DNA of 64,000 bases from JAOEGB01 sp041262585 (GTDB taxonomy: Bacteria > Actinomycetota > Actinomycetes > Streptosporangiales > Streptosporangiaceae). The notes under the pieces are model-generated. The model was given only the letters and a program-made list of their open reading frames with translations, did not search any database and was not told the DNA's origin. A program made the position numbers and the translations under genes. This document shows positions 26,189 to 33,536 of this stretch, piece after piece. The stretch's first letter is position 1. Every line of letters begins with the position of its first letter. The stretch spans positions 1 to 64,000 of the forward strand of contig NZ_JBGCBZ010000018.1 in the NCBI RefSeq assembly GCF_041262585.1, read 5' to 3'.

Positions 26189-26866
26189 ATGGAAACTATG
26201 TCGGGCGGGCGATCAGCGTGGGCGGCTTTCGTAACGGTTGGACTCGTATCGGTTGAGCTCGTGACGGGCGCGGCACTCGCCGGATGCTCGGCCGCCGACC
26301 CGCCCACCCCGCTCGTCGCCGGTTCCCAGGCCCCCGTCCTCGTCCCCGGAGCCCCAGGAGAGCCCGGCCGTACGGCGAAGCCCGGGCAGCGGCTGGGCGA
26401 CTCGGAGGCGAGGTCGACCGGTGCGGACGTCCGCTTCGCGGAGGCGATGATCCCCCACCACAGGCAGGCGCTGGAGATGGCCGGCCTGGCCGGGGCGAGG
26501 AGCTCGGAGCCGCTGGTGACCGCCATCGCCGACCGGATCACGACGGGTCAGGGCCCCGAGATCACCGTGATGACGTCGTGGCTGGAGTCGCTCGGCCGCG
26601 AGGCGCCCTCCGCCCATGATCACAAGCCGGGGTACGGCATGGCGACGCTGGAGGAGCTGAACCGCCTGCGGGCGGCCAGGGGCGCCGCGTTCGACAGCCT
26701 GTTCCTGGAGTTGATGATCAGGCACCACCAGGGCGCGGTCCGCATGGCGGGGGAGGAACTGCGCGACGGCACGGACCGGGCCATGCGGAAGATGGCCCAG
26801 GACGTGGTGTCCGGCCAGCAGATCGAGATCACCCGCATGCGGGAGATCCTGGACGGCCGGTCATAG
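26189..26866 (+). CDS. DUF305 domain lipoprotein
   Basis: A 225-aa exported protein. A signal segment ends in the lipobox LVTGAALAGCSAADPP (Cys about residue 34). The mature part has the duplicated DUF305 motif: DVRFAEAMIPHHRQALEMAGLAG and SLFLELMIRHHQGAVRMAGEEL, ferritin-like helices each with the MIxHHxxA signature that may bind metal. Family members have been linked to copper handling, which is not demonstrated here. An in-frame ATG nine bases downstream is an alternative start. It is divergent from the LVIVD lipoprotein. Confidence 0.87.
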   Translation: METMSGGRSAWAAFVTVGLVSVELVTGAALAGCSAADPPTPLVAGSQAPVLVPGAPGEPGRTAKPGQRLGDSEARSTGADVRFAEAMIPHHRQALEMAGLAGARSSEPLVTAIADRITTGQGPEITVMTSWLESLGREAPSAHDHKPGYGMATLEELNRLRAARGAAFDSLFLELMIRHHQGAVRMAGEELRDGTDRAMRKMAQDVVSGQQIEITRMREILDGRS

Positions 26867-26898
26867 CGATCGTGCCGAGCCGGCCTTACGAGCCGGCC

Positions 26899-27315
26899 TT
26901 ATGAGCTCCAGAGCATGTTGGTGAGCTCTTCGTCGAGGTCCATGAAGTCGGTCTCGCGACCGGCGGGGACGAGCTCGTAGGTTCGGTGCAGGAACTCGGT
27001 CAGCGGAGCCAGTGGGACCTCGAACAGCGCCTGGCCGAAGGGCGAGGTGAGGCTGATGTTGAGCGTGCGCTCGCCGTCGGAGCGGGCCGGCCAGACCTGG
27101 ACGTCCCCGTCGCCGACGCGCCTCACGATGCCGACGGTCAGCAGCTCGCGGGCGAAGATCCACTCGACCGGTTCGTCGTTCCCCACGTGGAAGGCCATCC
27201 GGATGGCGTACGGATCTTCGGCCGTATAGCTCAGACCGGCGAGGAGGGGGACGGTAGTACGGTCGGGGACCACAAGCCGAAGGCCCAGCTCGGCAGAGAC
27301 GGTGGTGCTGTTCAT
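26899..27315 (-). CDS. ssgB: SsgA-like sporulation/cell-division protein, SsgB type
   Basis: A 138-aa protein of the SALP family found only in morphologically complex actinomycetes. SsgB localises FtsZ at sporulation septa in Streptomyces. The conserved core is present: LSYTAEDPYAIRMAFHVGNDEPVEWIFARELLTVGIVRRVGDGDVQVWPA, then TLNISLTSPFGQALFEVPLAPLTEFLHRTYELVPAG with an acidic C-terminus. The start MNSTTVSAELGLRL (27315) is chosen because the family begins there and AAAAGG lies upstream. A longer frame to 27363 is less likely. The gene is monocistronic, with a long upstream region. Confidence 0.88.
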   Translation of the reverse strand: MNSTTVSAELGLRLVVPDRTTVPLLAGLSYTAEDPYAIRMAFHVGNDEPVEWIFARELLTVGIVRRVGDGDVQVWPARSDGERTLNISLTSPFGQALFEVPLAPLTEFLHRTYELVPAGRETDFMDLDEELTNMLWSS

Positions 27316-27782
27316 CGTCAGCCAAACCTTTTCGTCGTCGGGTCCCCTAACAGGGGCTTTCACTGCTTTGACGGACTTCGCCCGCTGCTCGCGCTACGAG
27401 ATCGCGCTATGAGGCGAACGAAGAGACCCGTAGGAAAGATTCCGCCTCCAGGCCCTTCTGTAACGCAGATCACAGCTTGACATTCGGTCATCTACCTGCT
27501 CAAACATCGTCAAGAGCCGCATGATTACTCTGACTTGGCGCGTCGTTGGAGCCTTCCCGGTCCTGCTATTGCGGGCAAACGATCTTAGGTAGTGCGTATC
27601 GGTTGAGCATGGGGCATCACGATGCTATGACACCACACCGTCACGCCGGGCTTTCTCCGGGGAACCTTTCGACGCTGTTGGCGAAGGCCGGACGATCGAG
27701 CCTCGTCGCCCTTGCTTTCGCCAGCAGCCCCTAGGTTGCGGTATGGTTTTCCCCGTCGGCACCGCGAGGTGCGGACCATCCC
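27316..27782. other. Intergenic region between ssgB and tRNA-Val(CAC)
   Basis: No gene is supported: the small frames lack ribosome sites and family resemblance. It should hold the promoters of the divergent ssgB and tRNA-Val genes. I find no -35/-10 pair with correct spacing that I would defend. Base composition is less GC-rich than the coding regions. Confidence 0.4.
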
Positions 27783-27857
27783 GGGCGATTAGCTCAGCGG
27801 GAGAGCGCTTCGTTCACACCGAAGAGGTCACTGGTTCGATCCCAGTATCGCCCACCA
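27783..27857 (+). tRNA. tRNA-Val (anticodon CAC)
   Basis: Cloverleaf with acceptor GGGCGAT/ATCGCCC, D-arm GCTCAGCGGGAGAGC, anticodon arm CTTCG-TTCACAC-CGAAG, T-arm CTGGTTCGATCCCAG, discriminator A and encoded CCA. Anticodon CAC reads GUG, a dominant valine codon in this genome. A terminator follows. Confidence 0.97.
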
Positions 27858-27873
27858 CGTTTCCGCAGTTCAG

Positions 27874-27908
27874 AGGCCGGATCCCATGTACGGGAGTCCG
27901 GCCTTTTT
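27874..27908 (+). terminator. Rho-independent terminator after tRNA-Val(CAC)
   Basis: A perfect 8-bp stem AGGCCGGA/TCCGGCCT (27874-27881 and 27897-27904) is followed by a run of five T. It is a canonical intrinsic terminator, positioned 17 bp past the tRNA. Confidence 0.85.
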
Positions 27909-28349
27909 ATCGTCTGACCCCGATCTGACCCCCGGATGAGCCGTCACCGCCTGTCCCGGACCGTCACCGAGCCCCTCGTAGCGGCACCCTCTCAAGCCCT
28001 CAGTTTCTGAAACGGTTGGGGTCTCTGCGACATGCCGAACTTCAGTGTGACCGGGCTGATCGCCGGGCACCGGCCCGGGTGTCACCGCCCCCACGACGGC
28101 TGAGACGACGAAGGGCACGGTGTAGAGCGCAGCGAGGCGCGTCCGCAGGGTGCGGCGATGCAGGCGCCGCAGCGAGGCCGCTTCGCGGAAGATCACACCA
28201 CGCCTCTCCGATCCGGTACCCGCCCGCCCCGGTTCCACCGCCTGCGCATCGACCCGGCCGGGCTGGCGGCCGCTCTCACTGATCGGCACGCCCAGCCTGT
28301 CCCGCGACATCACCGGGCGCCTCCACCGTTGCCTGCAGGCGACGACGTG
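27909..28349. other. Intergenic region between the tRNA and the RiPP cluster
   Basis: No reading frame here is convincing on either strand. It is the 3' boundary of the large minus-strand cluster and lies directly after a tRNA gene, a common integration point. I looked for a copy of the tRNA 3' end that could serve as an attachment repeat elsewhere in the window and saw none, apart from the other tRNA-Val gene itself. Confidence 0.35.
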
Positions 28350-30206
28350 TCACGCGGGCGAGGCCAGAGCTGACTCCTGGTAGCCCTTGGCGTGCAGCTT
28401 GTAGAGGGTGGCGTACAGGTCTTCCGCGGCCATCAGTTCGTCATGGCTGCCCACCTCACGGATCTGGGCGTCGTCGAGAACGACGATGAGGTCGGCGCTG
28501 CGTACGGTGGCGAACCGGTGGGAGACGAAGACGGTGATCGTGCCCTCGCCCGACTGCGCCGCCGTCTCCTGGAAGCGCTTGAAGATCTCGTACTCGGCCG
28601 CCGGGTCCAGGTTGGCCGCCGGTTCGTCCAGCACCCGCAGCAGCGGGGCCGCCCGCATGCCCGCCCGGGCCATGGCCAGCTTCTGCCACTGGCCACCGGA
28701 CAGGTCGGTGCCGCCGGGGAACGTGGCGCCGAGCTGGGTGCGCAGGCCCTTGGGCAGCAGGTCGGGGATGACCGCCGCGCCGGCCCGGTCCAGGGACTCC
28801 CCGACCGCCTCCAGGTCGCCGATCCGGGGCAGGTCGCCCAGGCCGACCGACTCGTGCAGCAGGAACTCCGGCCGCAGATAGTCCTGGAAGCAGGCAGTGG
28901 TACGGCTGCGCCAGGCCTGGAGGTCGTAGTCGGTGATGTCCCTGCCGCCGTAGGTGATGTGGCCCCCGGTGGGCTGGTACATCTGGCAGAGCAGCTTGAC
29001 CAGCGTGGTCTTGCCCGCGCCGTTCTCGCCCACGATGGCCACGGTGCTTCCGGCGGGCAGGCGCAGCGACAGGTCGTTCAGGATCGGCCGAGAGACCCCC
29101 GGGTAGCCGAAGCTGAGGTGCTCAAGCACCAGGTCCTCGCCCTGAGCGGGGGGAACGGCCGAGCCCGCGGAGGCCTTGGCCGCGGTCTTGGCGTGGTCGT
29201 CCAGCCACAGGTAGTACCCGACCGAGCGGACGGACTTCTGCAGGAACGAAAGCATGTTGATCATGTTGGAGACGTTCCCGGTCAGCTGCCCGCCGAGGGA
29301 GAGGGTGAGGACGACGTCGCCCGCGGTCGCCTGGCCCCGCAGCACGGCAGCCACGACCAGGTAGAGCGCGCCCGCGAAGCCCAGGCCGAAGACCGTCCAG
29401 CCGGCGCAGGTCCACAGGGCGGTGCGCGCCTCGGCCCGCCGCTTGGGCCCGTCCACCTGCTCCTGCAGGTCGCGGTGGCGCTCGGCCAGTTCCCGCTGCA
29501 GGCCGCAGACGCGCACCTCCTTGGCCGCGTTCGGCGAGCAGACCAGTGCGAACAGGCTACGCCTGAGCCGGGCGGCGGACGTCGACTCCTCTTCGGCGCG
29601 GGCGGTGGCGCGTTCGCCCCGCCGTACGGCGAGCACGGTCGGGAAGGCCAGCAGGACCAGGAGGAGCAGTTCGGGGCGGACGCTGGCCAGCAGCGCGACC
29701 GTGAAGCCGAAGGTGATGAGCGTGCGCAGGTTCTCCACCAGCACGCCGAAGGCGGCGCCCAGCCCGGCGCGCTGGCTGCGCAGCAGGTCGAGCCGGTCCT
29801 GGTAGGCGGGGTTCTCGTGGTGGTCCAGATGCGGCAGGGTGCTGCACAGGGTCATGATGCGCTGGTCGAGCACGAGCCCGACGCGCTGTTGCAGCCGGTT
29901 GCGCACCTCGGCCACGAGGGTCGCGGTGAAATAGGAGGCGACCAGCGCGCCCGCCATCAGGGCGGCCGCGATCGTCATGCCGAACAGGTCGCCGGCGATG
30001 GCGCAGTCCACCATCTTCTGCAGGCCGATCGCGGTCACCGCCGTGATCGCGCCGGCCGCGGGGGCCAGGCCGAGGACGAGCAGGGCGTGCCGGGGGTTGG
30101 CCCGGAAGGCCGTGCTGATCAGCAGGGCGGCGCTGCGCACCACGGCGCGGGGGGTGACCTTCTCGTCCGCCACCGGCTTCTTGTGCGCCATCGGGTTCTC
30201 AGACAT
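28350..30206 (-). CDS. ABC exporter, fused membrane and ATPase domains (last gene of cluster)
   Basis: A 618-aa half-transporter. Six membrane helices occupy about residues 20-330 (ISTAFRANPRHALLVLGLAPAAGAITAV first). The nucleotide-binding domain follows, with Walker A GENGAGKTTLVKLL, signature LSGGQWQKLAMARA, Walker B LLRVLDEPAANLDP and an H-loop FVSHRF. No C39 leader-peptidase domain is present, so this exporter does not itself cut the leader. Its start overlaps the stop of the upstream ABC gene by eight bases, and the two probably form a heterodimer exporting or conferring immunity to the lanthipeptide. It is the last gene of the 16-gene run. Confidence 0.9.
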   Translation of the reverse strand: MSENPMAHKKPVADEKVTPRAVVRSAALLISTAFRANPRHALLVLGLAPAAGAITAVTAIGLQKMVDCAIAGDLFGMTIAAALMAGALVASYFTATLVAEVRNRLQQRVGLVLDQRIMTLCSTLPHLDHHENPAYQDRLDLLRSQRAGLGAAFGVLVENLRTLITFGFTVALLASVRPELLLLVLLAFPTVLAVRRGERATARAEEESTSAARLRRSLFALVCSPNAAKEVRVCGLQRELAERHRDLQEQVDGPKRRAEARTALWTCAGWTVFGLGFAGALYLVVAAVLRGQATAGDVVLTLSLGGQLTGNVSNMINMLSFLQKSVRSVGYYLWLDDHAKTAAKASAGSAVPPAQGEDLVLEHLSFGYPGVSRPILNDLSLRLPAGSTVAIVGENGAGKTTLVKLLCQMYQPTGGHITYGGRDITDYDLQAWRSRTTACFQDYLRPEFLLHESVGLGDLPRIGDLEAVGESLDRAGAAVIPDLLPKGLRTQLGATFPGGTDLSGGQWQKLAMARAGMRAAPLLRVLDEPAANLDPAAEYEIFKRFQETAAQSGEGTITVFVSHRFATVRSADLIVVLDDAQIREVGSHDELMAAEDLYATLYKLHAKGYQESALASPA

Positions 30207-31989
30207 GGTGCGCCTCCCGGAATGGTGCGCTCTGCAGGGTGAACATGTGGGCGTACTGGCCGTCGAGTGCCATGAGTTCCTCGTGCGAGCCGTACTCGAT
30301 CACCCGGCCGCCGTCGATGACGCAGATCCGATCCGCCAGCCGTACCGTGGCGAAGCGGTGCGAAACCAGGATCGTGGTGAGTCCTCGGGTGATGTCCAGG
30401 AAGTGCTCGTAGATCTCGGCCTCCGCGCGCACATCGAGGTTGGCGGTGGGCTCGTCGAGGATGAGCACGCGGGCGCCGTGCTCGACGGCCAGGAGCGCGC
30501 GGGCCAGCGCCACGCGTTGCCACTGGCCGCCCGACAGGTCGGTGCCGCCCTCGAACCTGCGGCCGAGCGGGGTGTCCCAGCCGAAGGGCAGTTTGGGAAG
30601 GACCTCGTCGAGACCGGAGATGCGGGCGACCCGCTCCAGCGCCGCGTCCGAGCGCTCCGCGTCGACCCGGCCGAAGCCGACGTTCTCCCGCAGCGGCAGC
30701 TCGTAGCGCAGGAACTCCTGGAAGACGACGGCGAGCTGGCGCCGCCAGGCGCGGGCGTCCAGGTCACGCAGGTCCACGCCGTCGACGGTGACGCGTCCGG
30801 CGTCCGGCTCATACAGCCGGGAGAGCAGTTTGATGATCGTGCTCTTCCCGGCGCCGTTGACGCCGACGATCGCGAGCGAAGAGCCGGCCGGGATCTCCAG
30901 GTCCAGGCCTTGCAGGACCGGGCGGTCCGGATAGCCGAAGGACACCCCTTCGAGGCGGATGCCCCGGGCGGGCAGGGCCGTGTCCGGTACGGCGGCCGCC
31001 CGCTCGTGCGCGGCTTCCACGCCCAGCTCGCCGACCGCGAGGGCGTGCGGTACGGCGGCGCTGGCGTTGGTCAGAATCCACTGCACATCCCCGAGGTAGC
31101 CCAGCATGGCCATGCCGGAGATGGCCTGCAGCGCGACGACGATCGACTCCACCCCGAGCCGGCCGCCGGAGGCCGCGAAGGCCAGGTGGAGGAAGACCGC
31201 CGTGTGGGCCGCGGCCAGCAGGACCAGGCTCACCACCTTGATGAGGGCGCTGCCGGAGCTGTTCAGCGCGGCCGTGCCTTCGTGCCACGCCCGGGTGAAG
31301 CGCTCGAGCAGCCAGTCCTGCAGGCCGAAGACCCGGATCTCCTTGGCGGCGGCGTCGCCGATCGCCAGGTCCCTGGCGTATCCGGCGTGCCTCAGCGCGG
31401 GCACCGCCTCGGCTACGGCGGCCACCGCCCGCCGCACGTCCCGCAGCCGCCACCGGGACAGGAGGATCCAGACGGCGGCCAGGGGCAGCGGCAGCCACCA
31501 TTCCACGGTGGCCAGCGTGATCGCCGCGGCCAGGCCGCTCAGCCGGCTGGAGATCAGGCCGGCGAGCGAGGTCACTGCGGCGCCCGGCGGATGTCCCGTG
31601 TTCAGGCCCTGCGCGAGCTGGATGCGGTCGGCCACGGCGGGATCGGTGAGGTGGCCGATGCCGACGGGGCGCAGCGCGCCCTCCAGAGTGGTCTGGGTGA
31701 GCATCGCGGTGAAGCGGCGGGCCAGCCCGTTGCCGATGGCGCCGGAGATGGGGAAGATCGCCAGGCGGGCCACGAAGCTGACCATGAGGATGGCCAGGTG
31801 CCACCCCACGGAATCCGCCTGGTTGGCCAGGTCGTCCACGACGGCGCCGGTGGCCAGGATGAACCCGGCGCTCAGCAGGGCTTGCAGCAGCAGTACAGCC
31901 AGCAGGGTCACGGTCAGGCCGACGGAGACCCGGGGCAGGACCCGGATCACCGCGAGCACACTGGCGCGGTTGTCCGCGTGGTCGCTCAT
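30199..31989 (-). CDS. ABC exporter, fused membrane and ATPase domains
   Basis: A 596-aa half-transporter. The membrane part spans about residues 20-320 (VSVGLTVTLLAVLLLQALLSAGFILATGAVV). The ATPase follows, with Walker A GVNGAGKSTIIKLLSRLYEP, signature LSGGQWQRVALARALL, Walker B RVLILDEPTANLD and SHRFATVR. There is no N-terminal peptidase domain. ATG 31989 overlaps the lanC stop in ATGA, and the next ABC gene overlaps its end, so lanC and both transporters are translationally coupled. Likely role: export of the mature peptide with its partner. Confidence 0.9.
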   Translation of the reverse strand: MSDHADNRASVLAVIRVLPRVSVGLTVTLLAVLLLQALLSAGFILATGAVVDDLANQADSVGWHLAILMVSFVARLAIFPISGAIGNGLARRFTAMLTQTTLEGALRPVGIGHLTDPAVADRIQLAQGLNTGHPPGAAVTSLAGLISSRLSGLAAAITLATVEWWLPLPLAAVWILLSRWRLRDVRRAVAAVAEAVPALRHAGYARDLAIGDAAAKEIRVFGLQDWLLERFTRAWHEGTAALNSSGSALIKVVSLVLLAAAHTAVFLHLAFAASGGRLGVESIVVALQAISGMAMLGYLGDVQWILTNASAAVPHALAVGELGVEAAHERAAAVPDTALPARGIRLEGVSFGYPDRPVLQGLDLEIPAGSSLAIVGVNGAGKSTIIKLLSRLYEPDAGRVTVDGVDLRDLDARAWRRQLAVVFQEFLRYELPLRENVGFGRVDAERSDAALERVARISGLDEVLPKLPFGWDTPLGRRFEGGTDLSGGQWQRVALARALLAVEHGARVLILDEPTANLDVRAEAEIYEHFLDITRGLTTILVSHRFATVRLADRICVIDGGRVIEYGSHEELMALDGQYAHMFTLQSAPFREAHHV

Positions 31990-33104
31990 CTCAGGCCCAG
32001 CGCGGCAAGCCAGCGCCGGTTCCCCCCTTCCACGGTCAGCAGGGCGGCCAGCACACCGCTGGCCCCGTTCATCAATGACCAGTCGGTGGCCGCCAAGGCG
32101 GCGATCTCGTCCGGCCGGTCCAGGAGGTGGTCTTGCAGGTGCGTGGCGAGCGCCGCGGCCCCGGGCAACGGGGTGAAGCGCGAGAAGGCGTCGAAGATGA
32201 GCAGCAGTCCGGCCGCGCCGTGGCAGATGGCCAGGTCGCGCAGGTCGAGGTCGTCGTCATAGGCCGTCACGAAGGAGGCCGCCGCCTCCAGCGCGAACGC
32301 GGCGAGGCCGGCGTCATCCAGGACTCGCGCCGTCTCCCACAACACCCAGGCGTTGCTGGGACATCCATAGCACCAGGCCTGCAGCGGCCGTTGCCCGTGG
32401 AGGGCCCCGGTGCCGGGTGGCCAGGAGAAGACGCCGCGGTCGTCGAGGTAGCACTCGGCGACCATCCGGTCGGCGAGGCGGCGCAGCACCTCGGCCGCCT
32501 CGCCGGTGAGCCCGTCGACTTCGGCGGCGGCGCGCAGCGCGGTCAGGATTCCGGGAAGCCCGTGGGCCAGGCCCAGATTGATCCGGCCGATGTTCCAGGC
32601 GCGGCGCTCGTCGGCCTGGTGCGGGCCTACCCGCAACCGGGACAGGTCCGCCCCGCCGCACAGCCGCATCAGGTGCGCTGCCAGCGGCGCCCGCCCTACG
32701 GCGTCGATGCCGGGGTCGGCCGCCATGGCGAGCAGCACTCCTCCGGGTCCAGAGATGAGGTCGTAGTCCGGCCAGCCGACCTGCTCGTCGCGCCAGGTCA
32801 GCGCGGCCGCCTGAGCGACGAGCAGGTCGCGCTGTTCGGCCAGGGGCTCGGCGAGCCGGGGCCAGGAGGTCGCGGCGATGCGCAGGGTCAGCAGGCGTTC
32901 CGCCGTACCTCCGCCGAAGAGGCCGAAACGCCGGGGAGGCCGCCGCAGGCCGCGCAGCCAGGAGGCCAGCGCCCGGGTGGCGGTCGGCCCGGAGAGCGCG
33001 GCCGCGAGAATTGCCGCGCCCCCGTCGGGGGCGACCGCCGGGAGATCCCGGAGCAGCCGTTCGGCGTAGGACTGGGTCGAGGGTCGTTCGGTTACGCGGG
33101 TCAT
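31986..33104 (-). CDS. lanC: Lanthionine synthetase C (LanC cyclase)
   Basis: A 372-aa zinc enzyme that adds cysteine thiols to dehydroalanine/dehydrobutyrine in LanB-treated precursor, forming (methyl)lanthionine rings. The key residues are visible: NLGLAHGLPG (His181), AWCYGCPSN (Cys245 zinc ligand) and LAICHGAAGL (Cys294, His295 zinc ligands). The later WSLMNGASGVLAALLTVEG is the usual C-terminal GxxG region. ATG 33104 follows GGAAGG six bases upstream, immediately after a 16-bp hairpin that separates it from the precursor genes. Its stop overlaps the first ABC gene. Confidence 0.93.
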   Translation of the reverse strand: MTRVTERPSTQSYAERLLRDLPAVAPDGGAAILAAALSGPTATRALASWLRGLRRPPRRFGLFGGGTAERLLTLRIAATSWPRLAEPLAEQRDLLVAQAAALTWRDEQVGWPDYDLISGPGGVLLAMAADPGIDAVGRAPLAAHLMRLCGGADLSRLRVGPHQADERRAWNIGRINLGLAHGLPGILTALRAAAEVDGLTGEAAEVLRRLADRMVAECYLDDRGVFSWPPGTGALHGQRPLQAWCYGCPSNAWVLWETARVLDDAGLAAFALEAAASFVTAYDDDLDLRDLAICHGAAGLLLIFDAFSRFTPLPGAAALATHLQDHLLDRPDEIAALAATDWSLMNGASGVLAALLTVEGGNRRWLAALGLR

Positions 33105-33122
33105 GGGTGGCCTTCCGCCTGT

Positions 33123-33160
33123 GGCGACGGCGGCGCACAGGGGCGTGCGCCGCCGTCGCC
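33123..33160 (-). promoter_or_regulatory. Perfect 16-bp hairpin between lanA2 and lanC
   Basis: Arm 33123-33138 pairs exactly with arm 33145-33160 (GTGCGCCGCCGTCGCC), with a six-base loop. On the transcribed strand it starts 11 bases past the lanA2 stop and ends 18 bases before the lanC start. With no T-tract it should act as a partial terminator or 3' stabiliser, giving more lanA mRNA than downstream mRNA, as is common in lanthipeptide operons. Confidence 0.8.
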
Positions 33161-33170
33161 TCCGTGCTTG

Positions 33171-33311
33171 TCAGCAGGCGATGGTGCAGACGCAGCTGCT
33201 GGTGCAGCCGTCGGTGGTGCCGCCCCCGGGCGCGATGGAGTGGACCTCCAGCTCGTCGATGAGGGACTCGACCTCGTCCTGGCTCGGCTCGGGGGTGGGG
33301 TTCTCAGACAT
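33171..33311 (-). CDS. lanA2: Lanthipeptide precursor LanA, copy 2 (46 aa)
   Basis: A 46-residue precursor too short for routine gene calling. The acidic leader starts MSENPTPEPSQDEVESLI and continues to ELEVHSIAPGGG. The core is TTDGCTSSCVCTIAC, ending in Cys46. The core has four Cys (36, 40, 42, 46) and six Ser/Thr, suitable for up to four thioether rings. AAAGGAAG lies nine bases before the ATG. It is nearly identical to the copy at 33350 but lacks the last four residues and has Val for Ile at position 41. The split LanB genes are upstream and LanC downstream. Confidence 0.88.
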   Translation of the reverse strand: MSENPTPEPSQDEVESLIDELEVHSIAPGGGTTDGCTSSCVCTIAC

Positions 33312-33349
33312 GATGATCTTCCTTTCTGCTCTGCTGTTCTATACGGACT

Positions 33350-33502
33350 TCAGAAGGTCTCGTCGCAGGCGATGGTGCAGATGCAGCTGCTGGTGCAGCC
33401 GTCGGTGGTGCCGCCCCCGGGCGCGATGGAGTGGACCTCCAGCTCGTCGATGAGGGACTCGACCTCGTCCTGGCTGGGCTCGGGGGTGGGGTTGTCGGAC
33501 AT
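33350..33502 (-). CDS. lanA1: Lanthipeptide precursor LanA, copy 1 (50 aa)
   Basis: A 50-residue precursor. Leader: MSDNPTPEPSQDEVESLI through ELEVHSIAPGGG. Core: TTDGCTSSCICTIAC followed by a unique DETF tail. A strong AAAGGAG ribosome site lies eight bases before the ATG. It begins 34 bp after the LanB stop, so it is co-transcribed with it. The Asp-Glu tail is absent from copy 2. In combination with the cluster's ATP-grasp ligase it could supply a side-chain carboxylate for a second kind of ring. Leader cleavage is expected around the PGGG segment, but the exact site is unknown. Confidence 0.88.
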   Translation of the reverse strand: MSDNPTPEPSQDEVESLIDELEVHSIAPGGGTTDGCTSSCICTIACDETF

Positions 33503-33536
33503 GGGTGGTGCTCCTTTCGTGGGGGGTTCAGTTCCG

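Noticed and set aside
26899..27363. A longer SsgB start at 27363
   Set aside because: The added 16 residues are not family-like; the conserved family N-terminus begins at 27315 with a ribosome site.
28392..32262. Long plus-strand frames opposite the ABC transporter genes
   Set aside because: Gly/Gln/Arg-rich shadow translations of high-GC genes with no motifs, while the minus strand shows intact ABC signatures and start/stop overlaps.
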